Source: Symbiodinium natans | Taxonomy: Eukaryota > Sar > Dinophyceae > Suessiales > Symbiodiniaceae | Direction of reading: 5' to 3' | DNA length: 64,000 nucleotides | Assembly: GCA_905221605.1 (NCBI GenBank) | Contig: CAJNDS010002751.1 | Span: 120,001 to 184,000, forward strand | In this document: in pieces, positions 32,444-42,049 of the stretch | Layout: each line of letters begins with the position of its first letter | How positions within the stretch are numbered: position 1 is the first letter of the stretch | Program-made: the position numbers and the translations under genes | The notes under the pieces: generated by a model | Told to the model about the DNA's origin: nothing | The model's database searches: none | The model's input: the letters and a program-made list of their open reading frames with translations, nothing else

Positions 32444-32652
32444 TTGGAGGACCAGCATACCCAAAACAGAGTTGGTCTTCGGGCCTCACAACGTGCGCAC
32501 GCTCCGCGTGAAGTGCGGTTTAGACTCTCGAAGTGGCTTATTAGCGCTGTCTGGTGTCTATGCTGGCAGAGTGATGCTCATGTAACTTGTTTCAAGGAAT
32601 TTATAGAGGTTGTAGGGGAAGTAGAGTGTAGGGATCCGAACGACGTTACAAG
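32444..32652 (+). CDS. Exon upstream of an A-family introner, unknown
   Basis: The open frame includes VRFRLSKWLISAVWCLCWQS and ends DPNDVT plus two bases of an Arg codon at 32652. Joining across the A element (32653-32773) completes the Arg and continues with TPKGRHLHRRVEAFWGTSF, in phase. The upstream boundary is uncertain. Confidence 0.5.
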
Positions 32653-32773
32653 GAGGGGCCCCCTTACCATACTAACTGTAGCTAAGGGACTTATAACTTA
32701 ATTTAGGATCCTTATAACCGAATTTAGGGTCCTTATAACTCTACTTATAACTAGGGGAGCCCTCCTTGTAAAG
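32653..32773. mobile_element. A-family introner (in-phase GA-AG intron)
   Basis: The core TIR is CTACAAGGAGGGGCCCCC and its complement; here the termini are TTACAAGGAGGGGCC and CCCTCCTTGTAA. It is about 121 bp and includes the family's ATTTAGGATCCTTATAACC centre. As an intron it would start GAGGGG and end GTAAAG before G, joining two open frames without a shift. Dinoflagellates are known to use GA and GC donors with AG|G acceptors. Confidence 0.75.
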
Positions 32774-32850
32774 GACTCCCAAAGGCCGGCATTTGCACCG
32801 GCGAGTGGAAGCGTTTTGGGGCACGAGCTTCCGAAATCCAAAGTCCAAGA
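32774..32850 (+). CDS. Exon downstream of the A-family introner
   Basis: It continues in phase from 32652 (see that entry). The frame stays open to a TAA in the following CCCTAAA run; the true donor is unknown. Confidence 0.45.
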
Positions 32851-33579
32851 CCCAAAGCCTCAAAAACCCAAATCTGAGCCCCAAAAGGGCCTCGAAGCCG
32901 CAACCCTAAACCCTAAACCCTAAGACGCACCGCTCCGGGCTCAAGGGCTTGTTTGATTCCTTAATTCCTGTCTTGCCCTGCATGCGGCTTGCAAGAGGTG
33001 TAGCTCTTCCTGCGCACCAGTGCATTTAGTGATCCTGCAGTTCTTGCAAGCCTCGTCAGGGTCAGCTCCAAGGCACGTCTGTGCGGTGTGTGAGTGGGTA
33101 GGCGGATCAGAAATGGTATGCTAACTCTTGAGAGCATCTTACGGGAGAGATGATGACTGTAGCTATCAGTAGTGGCAGCCATTGCGTTTTTATCACCCAA
33201 GCCTCAAGCACAGGGCTCTGGCCCTCCTTGAGCATACTTTGAGCAGAGCTTGAACACCTTAAACCCTAAACCCTAAAACCCTAATCCGGAAACCCTAAAA
33301 CCCTAAACCCCAAACCCAAACTCTCCCGCAAAGGCCAAGGCTACGCCGAATTTCAACGAGCTGCAAGTGTGCCTTGGCCTTGCTACTGCTTTGAAGTTGG
33401 TGTTTGATTAGTATGTATTTATTCTGAGTACTGTGATCACGATCATCATGATCAGCATTATTAGTAACTCAACCCTCAACCCTAAACCCTAAACCCCAAA
33501 CCCTAAACCCTAAACCCTAAACCCTAAACCCTAAACCCTAAACCCTAAACCGTGAACCTAGGAGGGGATCGTCTTAAGT

Positions 33580-33942
33580 CATGGATTTCCACGATGTCGA
33601 TGAGCGCGAGCGCCCCGGTGCGCGGGGTTCCAGCCGTGAGTGGAAGAGACGCGCCATGAGCCTTACTCTTTTTCTCGTGAGTTCTCCAACCTCCTGAGGT
33701 CTGTTGAGGAAGATTACCATGAGGCATGTGAGGCAGAGCGCGATCTCGTGCGGTACTATCACGACCGCGCTGGTGAGTGGAAACCGCTGGCGTTCGCCAA
33801 GTACGTTGCTTTTCAGCGCCAAGTCGAGTTGAGTGACAATTTGTGGATTCCCGCGAGAATCACGTCACCACTCCTGAGAGATTGCGTCGTGTGGCTTCCC
33901 CAAGTTGTTGGAGAAGAAGACTTCGCCTTTGCGTTGAAGTAG
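33580..33942 (+). CDS. Hypothetical small ORF, upstream of pair
   Basis: The frame ending at TAG 33940 holds about 100 codons: HEPYSFSREFSNLLRSVEED and a region rich in aromatic and acidic residues (AKYVAFQRQVELSDNLWIPA). A TGA lies just before GTG at 33640. An ATG at 33580 in another frame (MDFHDVDERERPGARGSSRE) may be joined by splicing or a frameshift. Telomere-type repeats are absent until 35035. No domain recognised. Confidence 0.45.
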
Positions 33943-33955
33943 GAGTCAAGCGCGA

Positions 33956-34375
33956 ATGTTGGCGGACCTCGGGTTGCTTTCTGATACTATGTTCGCCTTT
34001 CCATGCCCCGAGGTTCCGAATGACGTGACCCTGCGAACTTACGACGAATGGTCTTTCGACGAGTACGATTCCGATCGCGACGCCAACGTCTTTGAGTTTC
34101 GCAGGACGTTCGTGAATGGAGAGGAGATCAACCACCATTACGACGAAGTCGTTCGCTTCGAGGAGAACCGCTTACCGCGCGCTGATGTTTGGCGTGCGCT
34201 GCTTGATTGCTCAGCGGACGCGACTCGCGCTTTTGTGCATGAGCTCCCTTCGCGGTGTGAGCTCCTCGAAGTTTTTGAGTCGCGGCTTCTTCCGTGCGTA
34301 AGATCGCGCTTGCTGGGCGCCGGCACTCGTTGCGGTCGCGAGGTTATTCTCCTTCTTGAACTAGCGGGGGTGTAG
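33956..34375 (+). CDS. Hypothetical protein, 139 aa
   Basis: ATG to TAG without interruption, unusual for this window. It has an acidic, aromatic middle (TLRTYDEWSFDEYDSDRDAN) and a Leu/Arg-rich C-terminus. It lies 13 bp after the stop of the preceding ORF, so both could be one gene split by a frameshift. Codon composition looks coding. Possibly a recent retrocopy or foreign gene; function unknown. Confidence 0.5.
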   Translation: MLADLGLLSDTMFAFPCPEVPNDVTLRTYDEWSFDEYDSDRDANVFEFRRTFVNGEEINHHYDEVVRFEENRLPRADVWRALLDCSADATRAFVHELPSRCELLEVFESRLLPCVRSRLLGAGTRCGREVILLLELAGV

Positions 34376-35030
34376 GTTTGCAGAAGTCCGCGCTTGGCTC
34401 TGTTGGGGCAAGGGAGTCTCAGTCGACGCTCGGGGCTTAACGATCCCCCCAACTTTATCAATTTTACCCCAGTTTGCAAGTCGCCCAGGACCGTCATTGT
34501 CACTTCTAACCATCTCGTAATTAGGTGCTTCTTTCCCGCATGCACGTAATTAGTAATTGGCTGATGATCCTTACCAGTGGAGTGGGCACCCATTGGTAGG
34601 GGGAGGCTAGACGGGCGGGATGGCATTGAGATGTACACTTCTCGTGCCAATTCGTAATACCGAGCTCCCTTAATTCGTAATTAGTCATACAGAACTCCTT
34701 TAATTCGTAATTCGCTGCATGCCCTCACTGGCATGTCCGCCAGACTCCCTAAGTCTTGGTGACATGGCGTAAGCCGCGGGCTTTTGCTATTCGTGGGCAT
34801 TGTTGTAGTAGGCTTCGGCACTAACTAGGCCTTCGTGGAAAACGCACCAAGACTTAGATCGGAACGATCAGTAGCGCCACCCCCTTTGACATGCCGGTGC
34901 AAGTCGGATGTAGTTGCACAGTCTGACCTATTGGCCACAGGCGTGCCCACATCCTATATCTAATGACAAATCATCCGACTTGATACCACACATGGCTGAA
35001 TTTACCATTGCTGTGGCTAGTCGGGTGCCA
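34376..35030. other. Intergenic-like stretch with TAATTCGTAATT motifs
   Basis: Several TAATTCGTAATTA-type words (34510-34715) and an inverted pair CTAAGTCTTGGTG (34749) / CACCAAGACTTAG (34843) about 80 bp apart. No gene seen. Confidence 0.5.
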
Positions 35031-35303
35031 AAAAACCCTAAACCCTAAACCCTAAACCCTAAACCCTTGGCAGCTTTGGGGCTCCTAAGGCACGCGAGGT
35101 AGAGCTTCAACGCAAGAACCTTGCAACCTCTCCACGTCTTGGGGGTTAGAAGGGTATCCCCTATAACCCCTACACCCTAATAACCAGGTTTAGGCTTTAG
35201 GGTTTAGGGTTTAGGGTTTAGGGTTTAGGGTTAAACAACTAAAGCCCTTATTTGAGGCTTAGGGCTCCGGAACACTGAGGTCTCCCCAAACCTTGATTTC
35301 CAG

Positions 35304-35366
35304 GAGCTGGCGGCCCGCGCATCAGTGCTGCCGATTGCTGCTGGCCTGGAGGCGGAAGCGCGTCAT
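35304..35366 (+). CDS. Exon candidate, unknown
   Basis: After TTTCCAG|G the frame reads ELAARASVLPIAAGLEAEAR. The right boundary is uncertain. C-type and then G-type repeats lie 60-150 bp upstream. Confidence 0.45.
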
Positions 35367-35900
35367 GGCACCTTTTACCTTTGGGGTTTTTTTTGCCTCT
35401 TGGGGAGCTACCATAAACCATAAGCCCAAACTCCTAGGCCGTAAACCAAAGTTGTGGTCCCTTATTGCCAGTGAGCTCTTAAGGCTATTGGGCCCGAAGA
35501 TCATGCTAAGGTTTCTGGGCTATTTGGAGCCTTACAGGGCTCACTCTTCAGACTTATGCAAGAGACCTCAGCCCTGTCCAGGTTCCAGGCACATGTTCTC
35601 CACAAGCCGTGCGCATGCGCGCACGGATCCCTTTTCCACATCAAGGGAAAAGTTTCTGCTGGAGCCTAAGCCTTAAACCCTAAACCTATAAACCCTAAAC
35701 CCCCCGAACCCCCGTAAACGCTTGCGACACGGGTGGGTAAAGAGAAACCCCGAACCCCCCCCCCCCCCCCCCCCCCCCCCCAAACACAAAAAACAACTAA
35801 AATTAGCCCTAAACCCCAAACCTGCCTTGAACCGAAAGCTCAGCCCTTCCAGACTAAAAGCCCTGGACCCCAAACAAACCGAAAGTTCAGCCCGTTCCAG

Positions 35901-35969
35901 GAGGCTGAGCAGCGGTCCTTCGAGGTGCTCCTCAACGACGTGATGACGGGTCACTTCGCGGGAGCATGA
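35901..35969 (+). CDS. Terminal exon candidate, unknown
   Basis: Starts after TTCCAG|G and reads EAEQRSFEVLLNDVMTGHFA then GA and TGA. A likely 3' end of the gene that includes the exon at 35304; a poly-C tract at 35755-35780 lies in the intervening sequence. Confidence 0.5.
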   Translation, partial: EAEQRSFEVLLNDVMTGHFAGA

Positions 35970-36340
35970 GATAGAATCGTTGTTTTCAACCATCCTTAAG
36001 GTTGAGGGGTGAGGGTTTAGGGTTTAGGGATTTAGGGGTTTTAGGGTTTAGGGTTTAGGGTTGAGGGATTTAGGGGTTTTTGGGTTTAGGGGTTTAGGGC
36101 GGTTATATAGGGTTCAGGGTTTAGGGATCATCAGTGTCATCAGTCTCTTTATTCTCCTAATCAGCCGTATGATCATTAAAATATTATCATTACTATCATT
36201 ATGATCGTTGCTACTTCTGAGAAGGAATGCCGCAGGCCTGCACTGTGCTTCGATCTCAGTGGTTGTCGCATGACTGATTTTTCCCTTTGTGAGTTGCAGA
36301 GATTTCGGGTTCCAGGTTCAAACTGGTTCAAAAAGTCCTT

Positions 36341-36463
36341 ACAAGGAGGGGCCCCCTTACTATACTATCTATAGTTAAGGGATTTAGAACCTAATTTAGG
36401 ATCCTTATAACCCAATTTAGGGGCCTTATAACTCTACTTATAACTAGGGGGCCCCTCCTTGCA
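36341..36463. mobile_element. A-family element
   Basis: Full-length copy with both termini (ACAAGGAGGGGCCCCCTTAC and GGGGGCCCCTCCTTGCAG). It follows AAAAGTCCTT and precedes GGTAC. Confidence 0.85.
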
Positions 36464-36559
36464 GGGTACACCCTAAACCCTGAACCCTAAACAGCCCTGA
36501 AGCGGAGGGATGTTCTGTAGACCCTATGCCAAAGCCATCCGACACAAGATCATCCTCGT

Positions 36560-36798
36560 GGCATTGGTGCCGTGTCCGCCCCATGGCGATAGCAGAAGAA
36601 AAAACGGTGCAGCAGAGCGAAAGTCCAAGCCATGCCACAAGCAAGCAGAAGAAACGAGCTCCGACAAGGTCTGCTGGCCCCTCCGCTCGACCTGGGACGG
36701 TTCTCCGCGCACGGGCGAGCGCTGATCGCGAGGAGGAAAGTCTGTCAGATGATCTCGAAGGTGGCTCGGTGCTGATTTGCGGGTTTCGGTTCCTTCAG
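36560..36798 (+). CDS. Exon candidate, Ser/Lys/Glu-rich
   Basis: The frame reads AIAEEKTVQQSESPSHATSK through a basic low-complexity region to LEGGSVLICGFRFLQ, ending exactly where a B-family element begins (GACCACATGAACC). Probably a disordered region. The right end of that B element is degraded. Confidence 0.4.
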
Positions 36799-36893
36799 GA
36801 CCACATGAACCCTAAAAAGGGTTTCTGTTCGTATACCCTGATAGGGAGTATTACATAGAGTACAGCGTATATGGTCCCAATTTTCGGGTGAAC
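36799..36893. mobile_element. B-family element, right end truncated
   Basis: The left end GACCACATGAACCCTAAAAA and a centre with TATACCCTGA...ATGGTCCCAATTTT match the family; the right TIR breaks off after GGGTGAACCCTAAACC. Confidence 0.6.
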
Positions 36894-37821
36894 CCTAAAC
36901 CATAAACCCTAGACTCTACATGAGGGCCCCCAAGGTTCAGGTCACAGGCCAGAGGATGTGTTGAGAGGTTAGGTGCTTCGAGTCGGGAGTGTGCCCTCAG
37001 TTCACATCAGGCCCAAGAGTTGTGCAAACGAAGCACCAGCCAATACCCTTGATTAAGGAATATGCCTTAGATCAGAATAAGGATCCCTCTATAAGTTGAT
37101 GTATTGGGCTCTTTGGGTACGACTCACAGTACAGAACCCCTTTTGGACCCCTGAAACTCAAAAGACTTCTCTTCGGCACCGGCAAGACCGTCTCAACGTT
37201 GTGCCTGCCAGACTCTGAGCCGCCAAGCCCCGGGGGTCGGGGGTTCGCGAAATTAGGGTGTAGGGTGTAGGGTGTAGGGTTTAGGGTTTAGGGTTTAGGG
37301 TTTAGGGTTTAGGGTTTAGGGTTTAGGGTTCCGGCAAAAAGGGGTTGGCGGCGAAAGCGCGTGAGGAGTCGAGAAGCCAGGAGGTGGACAATGCAAAGTT
37401 CATGGAAAGCAACCAGGAGTCCCAAAAGCCCGCAATGTCCCGACGTTCTTGAAAAATCCGCGCTGCAAAGCCCTTGGGCGCCTTGCCGAAGAGGAAGGCC
37501 AACAAAAGTAACAAAAAGGGTCCACGGCAGCCCAAGTCAAGAGGTCACCAGGGCCCCGCAAAGTCGAAGCGCCGAGCGCTTTCCGGAGAACTTTTCGACG
37601 CTGTGTGCATGGCCGGCGAGCTCAGCAGGCATGTGTGAATGGTTGGTTGAGCCTTTGCGTATTCTTGAGCCAGACACCTTGCGCATCAAGCTTGCAAAGC
37701 ACACCCTTCAAGGCAAGAGAGCACACGTCGGGCCTCAGACGTCAAGGTTTCGCCCTCAACCCTAAACCCTAAACCCTAAACCCTAAACCCTAAACCCTGA
37801 GTTGGTTTCAAAACGGCTCAG

Positions 37822-37917
37822 ATCATGGCCCAGCCGAAGAAGCATCGGCAGAACATCATCGCTGATCTCATGAAAGATTCTGAAGATGGCAAAGGCTTCA
37901 CAGAGGAGGACGGCTGG
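37822..37917 (+). CDS. Cytochrome P450, exon before I-helix
   Basis: Thirty-two codons between GCTCAG and the donor GTTTAGGG, reading RQNIIADLMKDSEDGKGFTE then EDGW. This matches the H/I-linker of cytochrome P450s (DLL/M...DG..FTEEE), which precedes the I-helix. Phase 0 at the 3' end agrees with the I-helix exon at 38425. P450s are heme mono-oxygenases acting mostly at the ER on sterols, fatty acids or xenobiotics; the subfamily is not clear. Confidence 0.55.
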
Positions 37918-38017
37918 GTTTAGGGTTTGGGGTTTAGGGTGAGGGTTTAGGGTTTAGGGTTTAGGGTGTAGGGTTTAGGGTCTAGGGTTTGGCGGCTGCC
38001 TCCGTGAGTTGCATTTG

Positions 38018-38155
38018 GGGGTTTACGACATTAGGGGGGTACCTTACAGGGGTCCTTATTATGAGGGGATTCACCCTAAACCCTAAACCCTACTATTCGG
38101 GGGGGGGGGGGGTCTATATGTGGGGTCCCTTCATGTCGTAGACCCTCATTTGGGA
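38018..38155. mobile_element. C-family-like element with poly-G
   Basis: GGGGGTTTACGACATTAGGGG at the left and a complementary CATGTCGTAGACCCTC at the right, with a CCCTAAA run and a poly-G tract inside. It lies in the intron between two P450 exons. Confidence 0.5.
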
Positions 38156-38253
38156 AATTGAGGCTGCGAGTGCCAGGGCATGTGCACACAACTGCTGCTG
38201 GAGAGATTTGTACCTGGATTAATACCTACCAATAAGGTTTAGGGTTTAGGGCT

Positions 38254-38345
38254 ACCTGTGTCTCCTAACCTACAGTTTTATGGGTTATCCCTACGAATAG
38301 CAAGGGGTAGTTACTACGAACTGAAAGTAAATAGCGTCTCGGGTA
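38254..38345. mobile_element. D-family element
   Basis: Contains AACCTACAGTTTTATGG and AAGGGGTAGTTACTACGAACTG, then GTAAATAGCGTCTCGGG; it aligns with the reverse orientation of the 40300-40393 copy. Confidence 0.6.
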
Positions 38346-38424
38346 GAGCCCGTGCAGAGAAGTTGTCTTCTTGACACCGGTGGCTTCGAATGCCGGATAG
38401 CAATAAACACCCGCATTCCCAGAG

Positions 38425-38499
38425 GAGATTTCAGACACGGTCTTCACCCTCCTCATCGCCGGGAAGCTCACCACTGCGGACGCCTTGCCGTGCTTGCTG
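38425..38499 (+). CDS. Cytochrome P450, I-helix exon
   Basis: Twenty-five codons between CCAGAG|G and CTG|GTGCAG: EISDTVFTLLIAGKLTTADA and LPCLL. This is the P450 I-helix, with AG-x-x-TT in the oxygen-activation groove (AGKLTT). The longer minus-strand ORF here is a shadow. Next P450 exon recognised is at 40632; the J-helix region between was not found with confidence, though a segment near 38640 reads GHHPQFWRAQ. Confidence 0.6.
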
Positions 38500-38522
38500 G
38501 TGCAGCCACTCTGCACAGACAG

Positions 38523-38615
38523 CCCCTAAACCCTAAACCCTAAACCCTAAACCCTAAACCCTAAACCCTAAACCCTAAACCCTAAACCCTAAACCCTAAA
38601 CCCTAAACCCTAAAC
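38523..38615 (-). repeat. (CCCTAAA)n array
   Basis: Thirteen perfect units 24 bp after the I-helix exon; here the C-rich strand follows an exon on its 3' side, an exception to the usual polarity. Confidence 0.95.
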
Positions 38616-39289
38616 CGCACGAAGTCCAAAGAGTCGCTCCGCAGGATTTGCGTTTTGGAGCTTTGGGCCACCACCCGCAGTTTTGGCGGGCTCAGGGCTC
38701 GCCGTTGAGTCCTCAGGGTTCACGGCTTTTAGGGTTTAGGGTTTAGGGTCTAGGGATGGAACCTCCGGGTTCATGGCTTTTAGGGTTTAGGGTTTAGGGT
38801 TTAGGGTTTAGGGTTTAGGGTTTAGGGTTTAGGGTTCTAGGGATGGAAGCATATTGACACCCACTCCTGGCACAGCATGTGCAGGCTTTCACCTCATCAA
38901 ACCCGAGACATCTGAGGCCCAGTCATATATACAATTTACCTGTATGATGCTATGCATTCGTACATATTACCAGATGTATATACGAGATATAAAATATGTG
39001 CGACGTGTTCTGTATATGTATATGTACATCTATATATACATATATATATATACATATACATATATATGTGTGTGTATCTGTTTGTGTATACATATTTTGT
39101 AATAGTTTGCCAGAAGCTGAACCATGAGGCTGTACCAGAACACGAGCTGGAATCAGCGCGTCGCGGCAGAGAACCTTGAGATGAAGAGCCCCGAGGACCC
39201 CTGGTGTGCGAGGCTTAAGGTTTATAGGGTTTAGGGTTTAGGGTTTCGGGTTTAGGGTTTAGGGTTTGGGGGCCTCACAGGGTCCGTGT

Positions 39290-39372
39290 GCCTAGAAAGT
39301 ACATACTTGGACCTTCGAGGGGTTCTTATAAAGTAGTATATACTATGTTGGTACATGGTTAGGGTTCAGGAG
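39290..39372. mobile_element. H-family element, diverged copy
   Basis: AGTACATACTTGGACCTTCG through GTATATACTATG and GGTACATGG resemble the arms of 4076-4187. Confidence 0.45.
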
Positions 39373-39483
39373 TCCCAGGTTTCCAATGAATGAGGTAATT
39401 ATTTCGGGGTCTACGGCTCAAGCTGCCTTGCTCGGACCACCGTAGGCGGTGGCTCTCTAAAGCTTGAACAGGTGTTTGCTACC

Positions 39484-39992
39484 ATGGCTTTCTCGCAGCT
39501 CGGAGGATTGGTTTGCCTGCTGACCCAGGCAGCTGCGTATCCCGCCTCAATGACGTGTGACTTTGCGTGTATGGGCCAATATACGCCTGGCAGCAGCTTC
39601 GGACCCATGGGCATCGCCACCATAGGAAACACAACGGGTGACACGTGCATGATCACCACCAACGTTCCGAGTGGTGGCTACATGGCTGGAGGCTCGTACG
39701 CGGTCACAGTGACTTCGGTTACCGCGCTGGGACAGAAGCTGGTGTCCAACGGCCAACGGAGGCACCTTCGGCAGCGGCATGGTGTCCGACGGCACGGGAA
39801 AAGCCACGTCTATGGTTCACGACTGGACGGCCCCGACATCGGGGGACGTTACTTTCCGGGCACTCTGCGGTGCCGGGGGATACATCGATGAGATGTGGAC
39901 TGCTTCGGAGGTGATGGTCAGCCTGGACGCAAATGCCACCAGCACAACGATCGACGCCAATGCGACGACTACCACCACGACCACGACCCTAG
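39484..39992 (+). CDS. Secreted Reeler-like, Thr-rich protein (frameshift)
   Basis: ATG in ACCATGG context starts a signal peptide (MAFSQLGGLVCLLTQAAAYP). The mature part has C-rich TCDFACMGQYTPGSSFGPMG, a GYMAGGSYAVTVTSVTALGQ beta segment and then, in the next frame, MVHDWTAPTSGDVTFRALCG. The H-W-x-AP-x-SG-x-VTFRA pattern is typical of Reeler-type extracellular domains. One extra base near 39741-39752 separates the two frames. A Thr run follows, ending CTAG|GTAGAC. It lies between P450 exons on the same strand. Confidence 0.6.
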
Positions 39993-40131
39993 GTAGACCC
40001 TTAAGGGAGTATTTTCATCTTTCTTGTTGGGTTGAAGAGGATCAGATTCAGGAAAGTGTTTTTTCTTGTTGGGTTCAAGAGGATCAGATTCAGGAAATAT
40101 GTTTCCGAGGGTTTTAAGGGGGCTATCCTAG

Positions 40132-40222
40132 GACCACAGCATCAGCTATCGCTTCGACCTCGGCGGCGGTGGTTCGTCGTGGAGCACCGGCCCTGGTCCT
40201 TGCAGCTAGCTTGCTGCTGTGA
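40132..40222 (+). CDS. Possible second exon with hydrophobic C-terminus
   Basis: After ATCCTAG|G one frame reads TTASAIASTSAAVVRRGAPA then LVLAASLLL and TGA. A Thr/Ser stretch ending in a short hydrophobic tail suggests a GPI-anchor signal for the preceding secreted protein. With the canonical donor at 39993 the phase is off by one, so either the splice site or a base differs. Confidence 0.35.
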
Positions 40223-40299
40223 GCTGCAGCGTAATTCGTAATTATGATCTCAGGACGTGCTCTTCCTTCACCAGTTGTCCGATCCGTGACTTGGCTCCT

Positions 40300-40393
40300 G
40301 GGGCTCTATTTGCCTACAGTGTAGTATAGAAACTACCCCTTAATTACTTATAGTAGGTATGACCCATACATCTGTAGGAATAGAGAGTCTCAG
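40300..40393. mobile_element. D-family element
   Basis: TTTGCCTACAGTGTAGTATAG and CTACCCCTTAATTACTTATAG at the left, with CATCTGTAGGAATAGAGAGTCT at the right: inverted CTACAG termini. Confidence 0.65.
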
Positions 40394-40631
40394 GCTAGTG
40401 TTCTCAAAGCAACTGCATAGCCACATGTGCTGTGACAGACGCACGGCAAGACTGCACAGAGCCATGGATGTCAAAACAAGGGGGACTGCGCTGCCGATCC
40501 CTGCACATATAATCTGTAAGATTGTTTCAGACACAGTGAAGGGAACCCCCTAAACCCTAAACCCTAAACCCTAAACCCTAAACCCTAAACCCTAAACCCT
40601 AAACTTCCCACAAAGCCTTCCCAAGTCGCAG

Positions 40632-40742
40632 GAGGACTCGGTGACTCTGCGCGTCGTGCGCGAGTCGCTGCGCTTCAAGCCACCCGTTGGAGCCTTCCGG
40701 CGTGTGAGCTTCCAGAAGGATCGACATGGGGCTTTGGTCAAG
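40632..40742 (+). CDS. Cytochrome P450, K-helix (ExxR) exon
   Basis: Thirty-seven codons between CGCAG|G and AAG|GTTTAA: EDSVTLRVVRESLRFKPPVG then AFRRVSFQKD. This is the P450 K-helix with ExxR (ESLR, residues 11-14 of the exon), followed by the PPVGAFRR segment. Phase 0 at both ends. ExxR is one of the two near-invariant P450 motifs, which makes the family call firm for this exon. Confidence 0.75.
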
Positions 40743-40931
40743 GTTTAAGGTTTAGGGTTTAGCGGGGTAGTTTAGAGGGTTCAGGGTTTAGGGTATGTAG
40801 ACCAGGATGGGCTCCCAGTGTGGCCAGTGTGGCTCTAAACGCTCAAACCTCGAGCTCCAGGAAATTGTGGCCAAGGCATCGGGAAACCCTAAACCCTAAA
40901 CCCTAAACCCTAAACCAAAACCTTGACCCCC

Positions 40932-41051
40932 AAAGAACTTGAGAAGGACACCGACTTGGGTGAGCACGGGGTAGTGCCGATGGGATGCCCCATGGCCATC
41001 CTCTTCTCACCGTTGCTGAAGGAGAAATGTTTTGGGGTCAAGGAATGGCTA
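40932..41051 (+). CDS. Cytochrome P450, exon after K-helix
   Basis: The frame reads KELEKDTDLGEHGVVPMGCP then MAILFSPLLKEKCFGVKEWL, ending before GTTAGG. The VVPMGCPM stretch fits the IPKG/VPKG beta segment that follows ExxR. A further piece at about 41120-41155 reads WHARGFACICFGIR, in which FACICFGIR could be part of the heme-ligand loop, but the invariant Cys region (FxxGxRxCxG) was not found intact. Confidence 0.5.
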
Positions 41052-41947
41052 GTTAGGGTTTAGGGTTCTTGGGTTTAGGGTTTAGGGTTTAGGGTGAAGG
41101 GTTTAGGGTTTAGGGAATGGCATGCGAGAGGTTTCGCTTGCATTTGCTTTGGGATCAGGTGAGGGGTTCTTTCCGGGCCTCAGTAGAAAACACTCACTGC
41201 GACCAGTTCCACGGCACGAGCACAACGCTCCACGTCTCTTGAAGACACCCTGGCTTGGGTAGTATAGCTTTTTCAAACACCCTAAACCCTAAACCCTAAA
41301 CCGTGGCTCTTGCCCAGTGCTGCAGGAGCTTCAAGCGAAAGCACGTTGTAGCGGTAACTCTGCAGGAGCTGGGTGATACATTCGATCCGGATCGGTGGTT
41401 GACGCTGGATAAAGAAGCTCGGCCAAGAAGAAGCTGCACTCTTTTAGTAGCCTAATAATTCATAGCTGCTTGAACGCCATTGATCTATCGAGACGACGGA
41501 GGCTCCTCTATAGAGTCTATTGTCCTCATCCGGAACTCAGCGGCGGACCTTGCCACCGTTGTTGCCAAATAATTCCGCCTATAGCAATAACATCATATAG
41601 CAATATACTGTAGCCATAATAGCCTAATAACAAAGCAGCGTAGCACGCTAAACCCTAAACCCCAAACCCTAAACCCTAAACCCTAGACCCTAAACCCGTT
41701 GCTTGCAAGGCCCGGAAAGCCTGAGCATGAAGGTTCTAAGCCTTGAATCCGAGCCGCCCTATTTAGGGTTTAGGGTCTAGGGTTTAGGGTTTAGGGTTCA
41801 GGGTAACCCAAAGCTAAGGCTCCAGGCCTTCGTTCTCGCTAGGGGCCTAAACCCAAACCCTAAACTCCCTAAACTTAAGGGGTTTTGGTCAAGTGTCTTT
41901 GGCTTTAGGCTGAGGGTTGCTGTACAGGGTGATGTTATTGCGTACGG

Positions 41948-42043
41948 TTGGTTAGCAGGGAATGAGGGAATTAGGGCCCTATATATACCCTTTAAGGAGT
42001 TATATAGGGTACCTCATTCCCCCATTCCCTGCGAACCAACAGT
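41948..42043. mobile_element. K-family hairpin element
   Basis: GTTGGTTAGCAGGGAATGAG at the left pairs with CATTCCCTGCGAACCAAC at the right; arms of about 25 bp and a centre with CTATATATACCC/GGGTA. One copy seen in the window. Confidence 0.7.
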
Positions 42044-42049
42044 AAGCTT

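Noticed and set aside
38265-38516. Minus-strand 83 aa ORF
   Set aside because: The + strand frame carries the P450 I-helix motif with good splice sites, so the minus ORF is a shadow.
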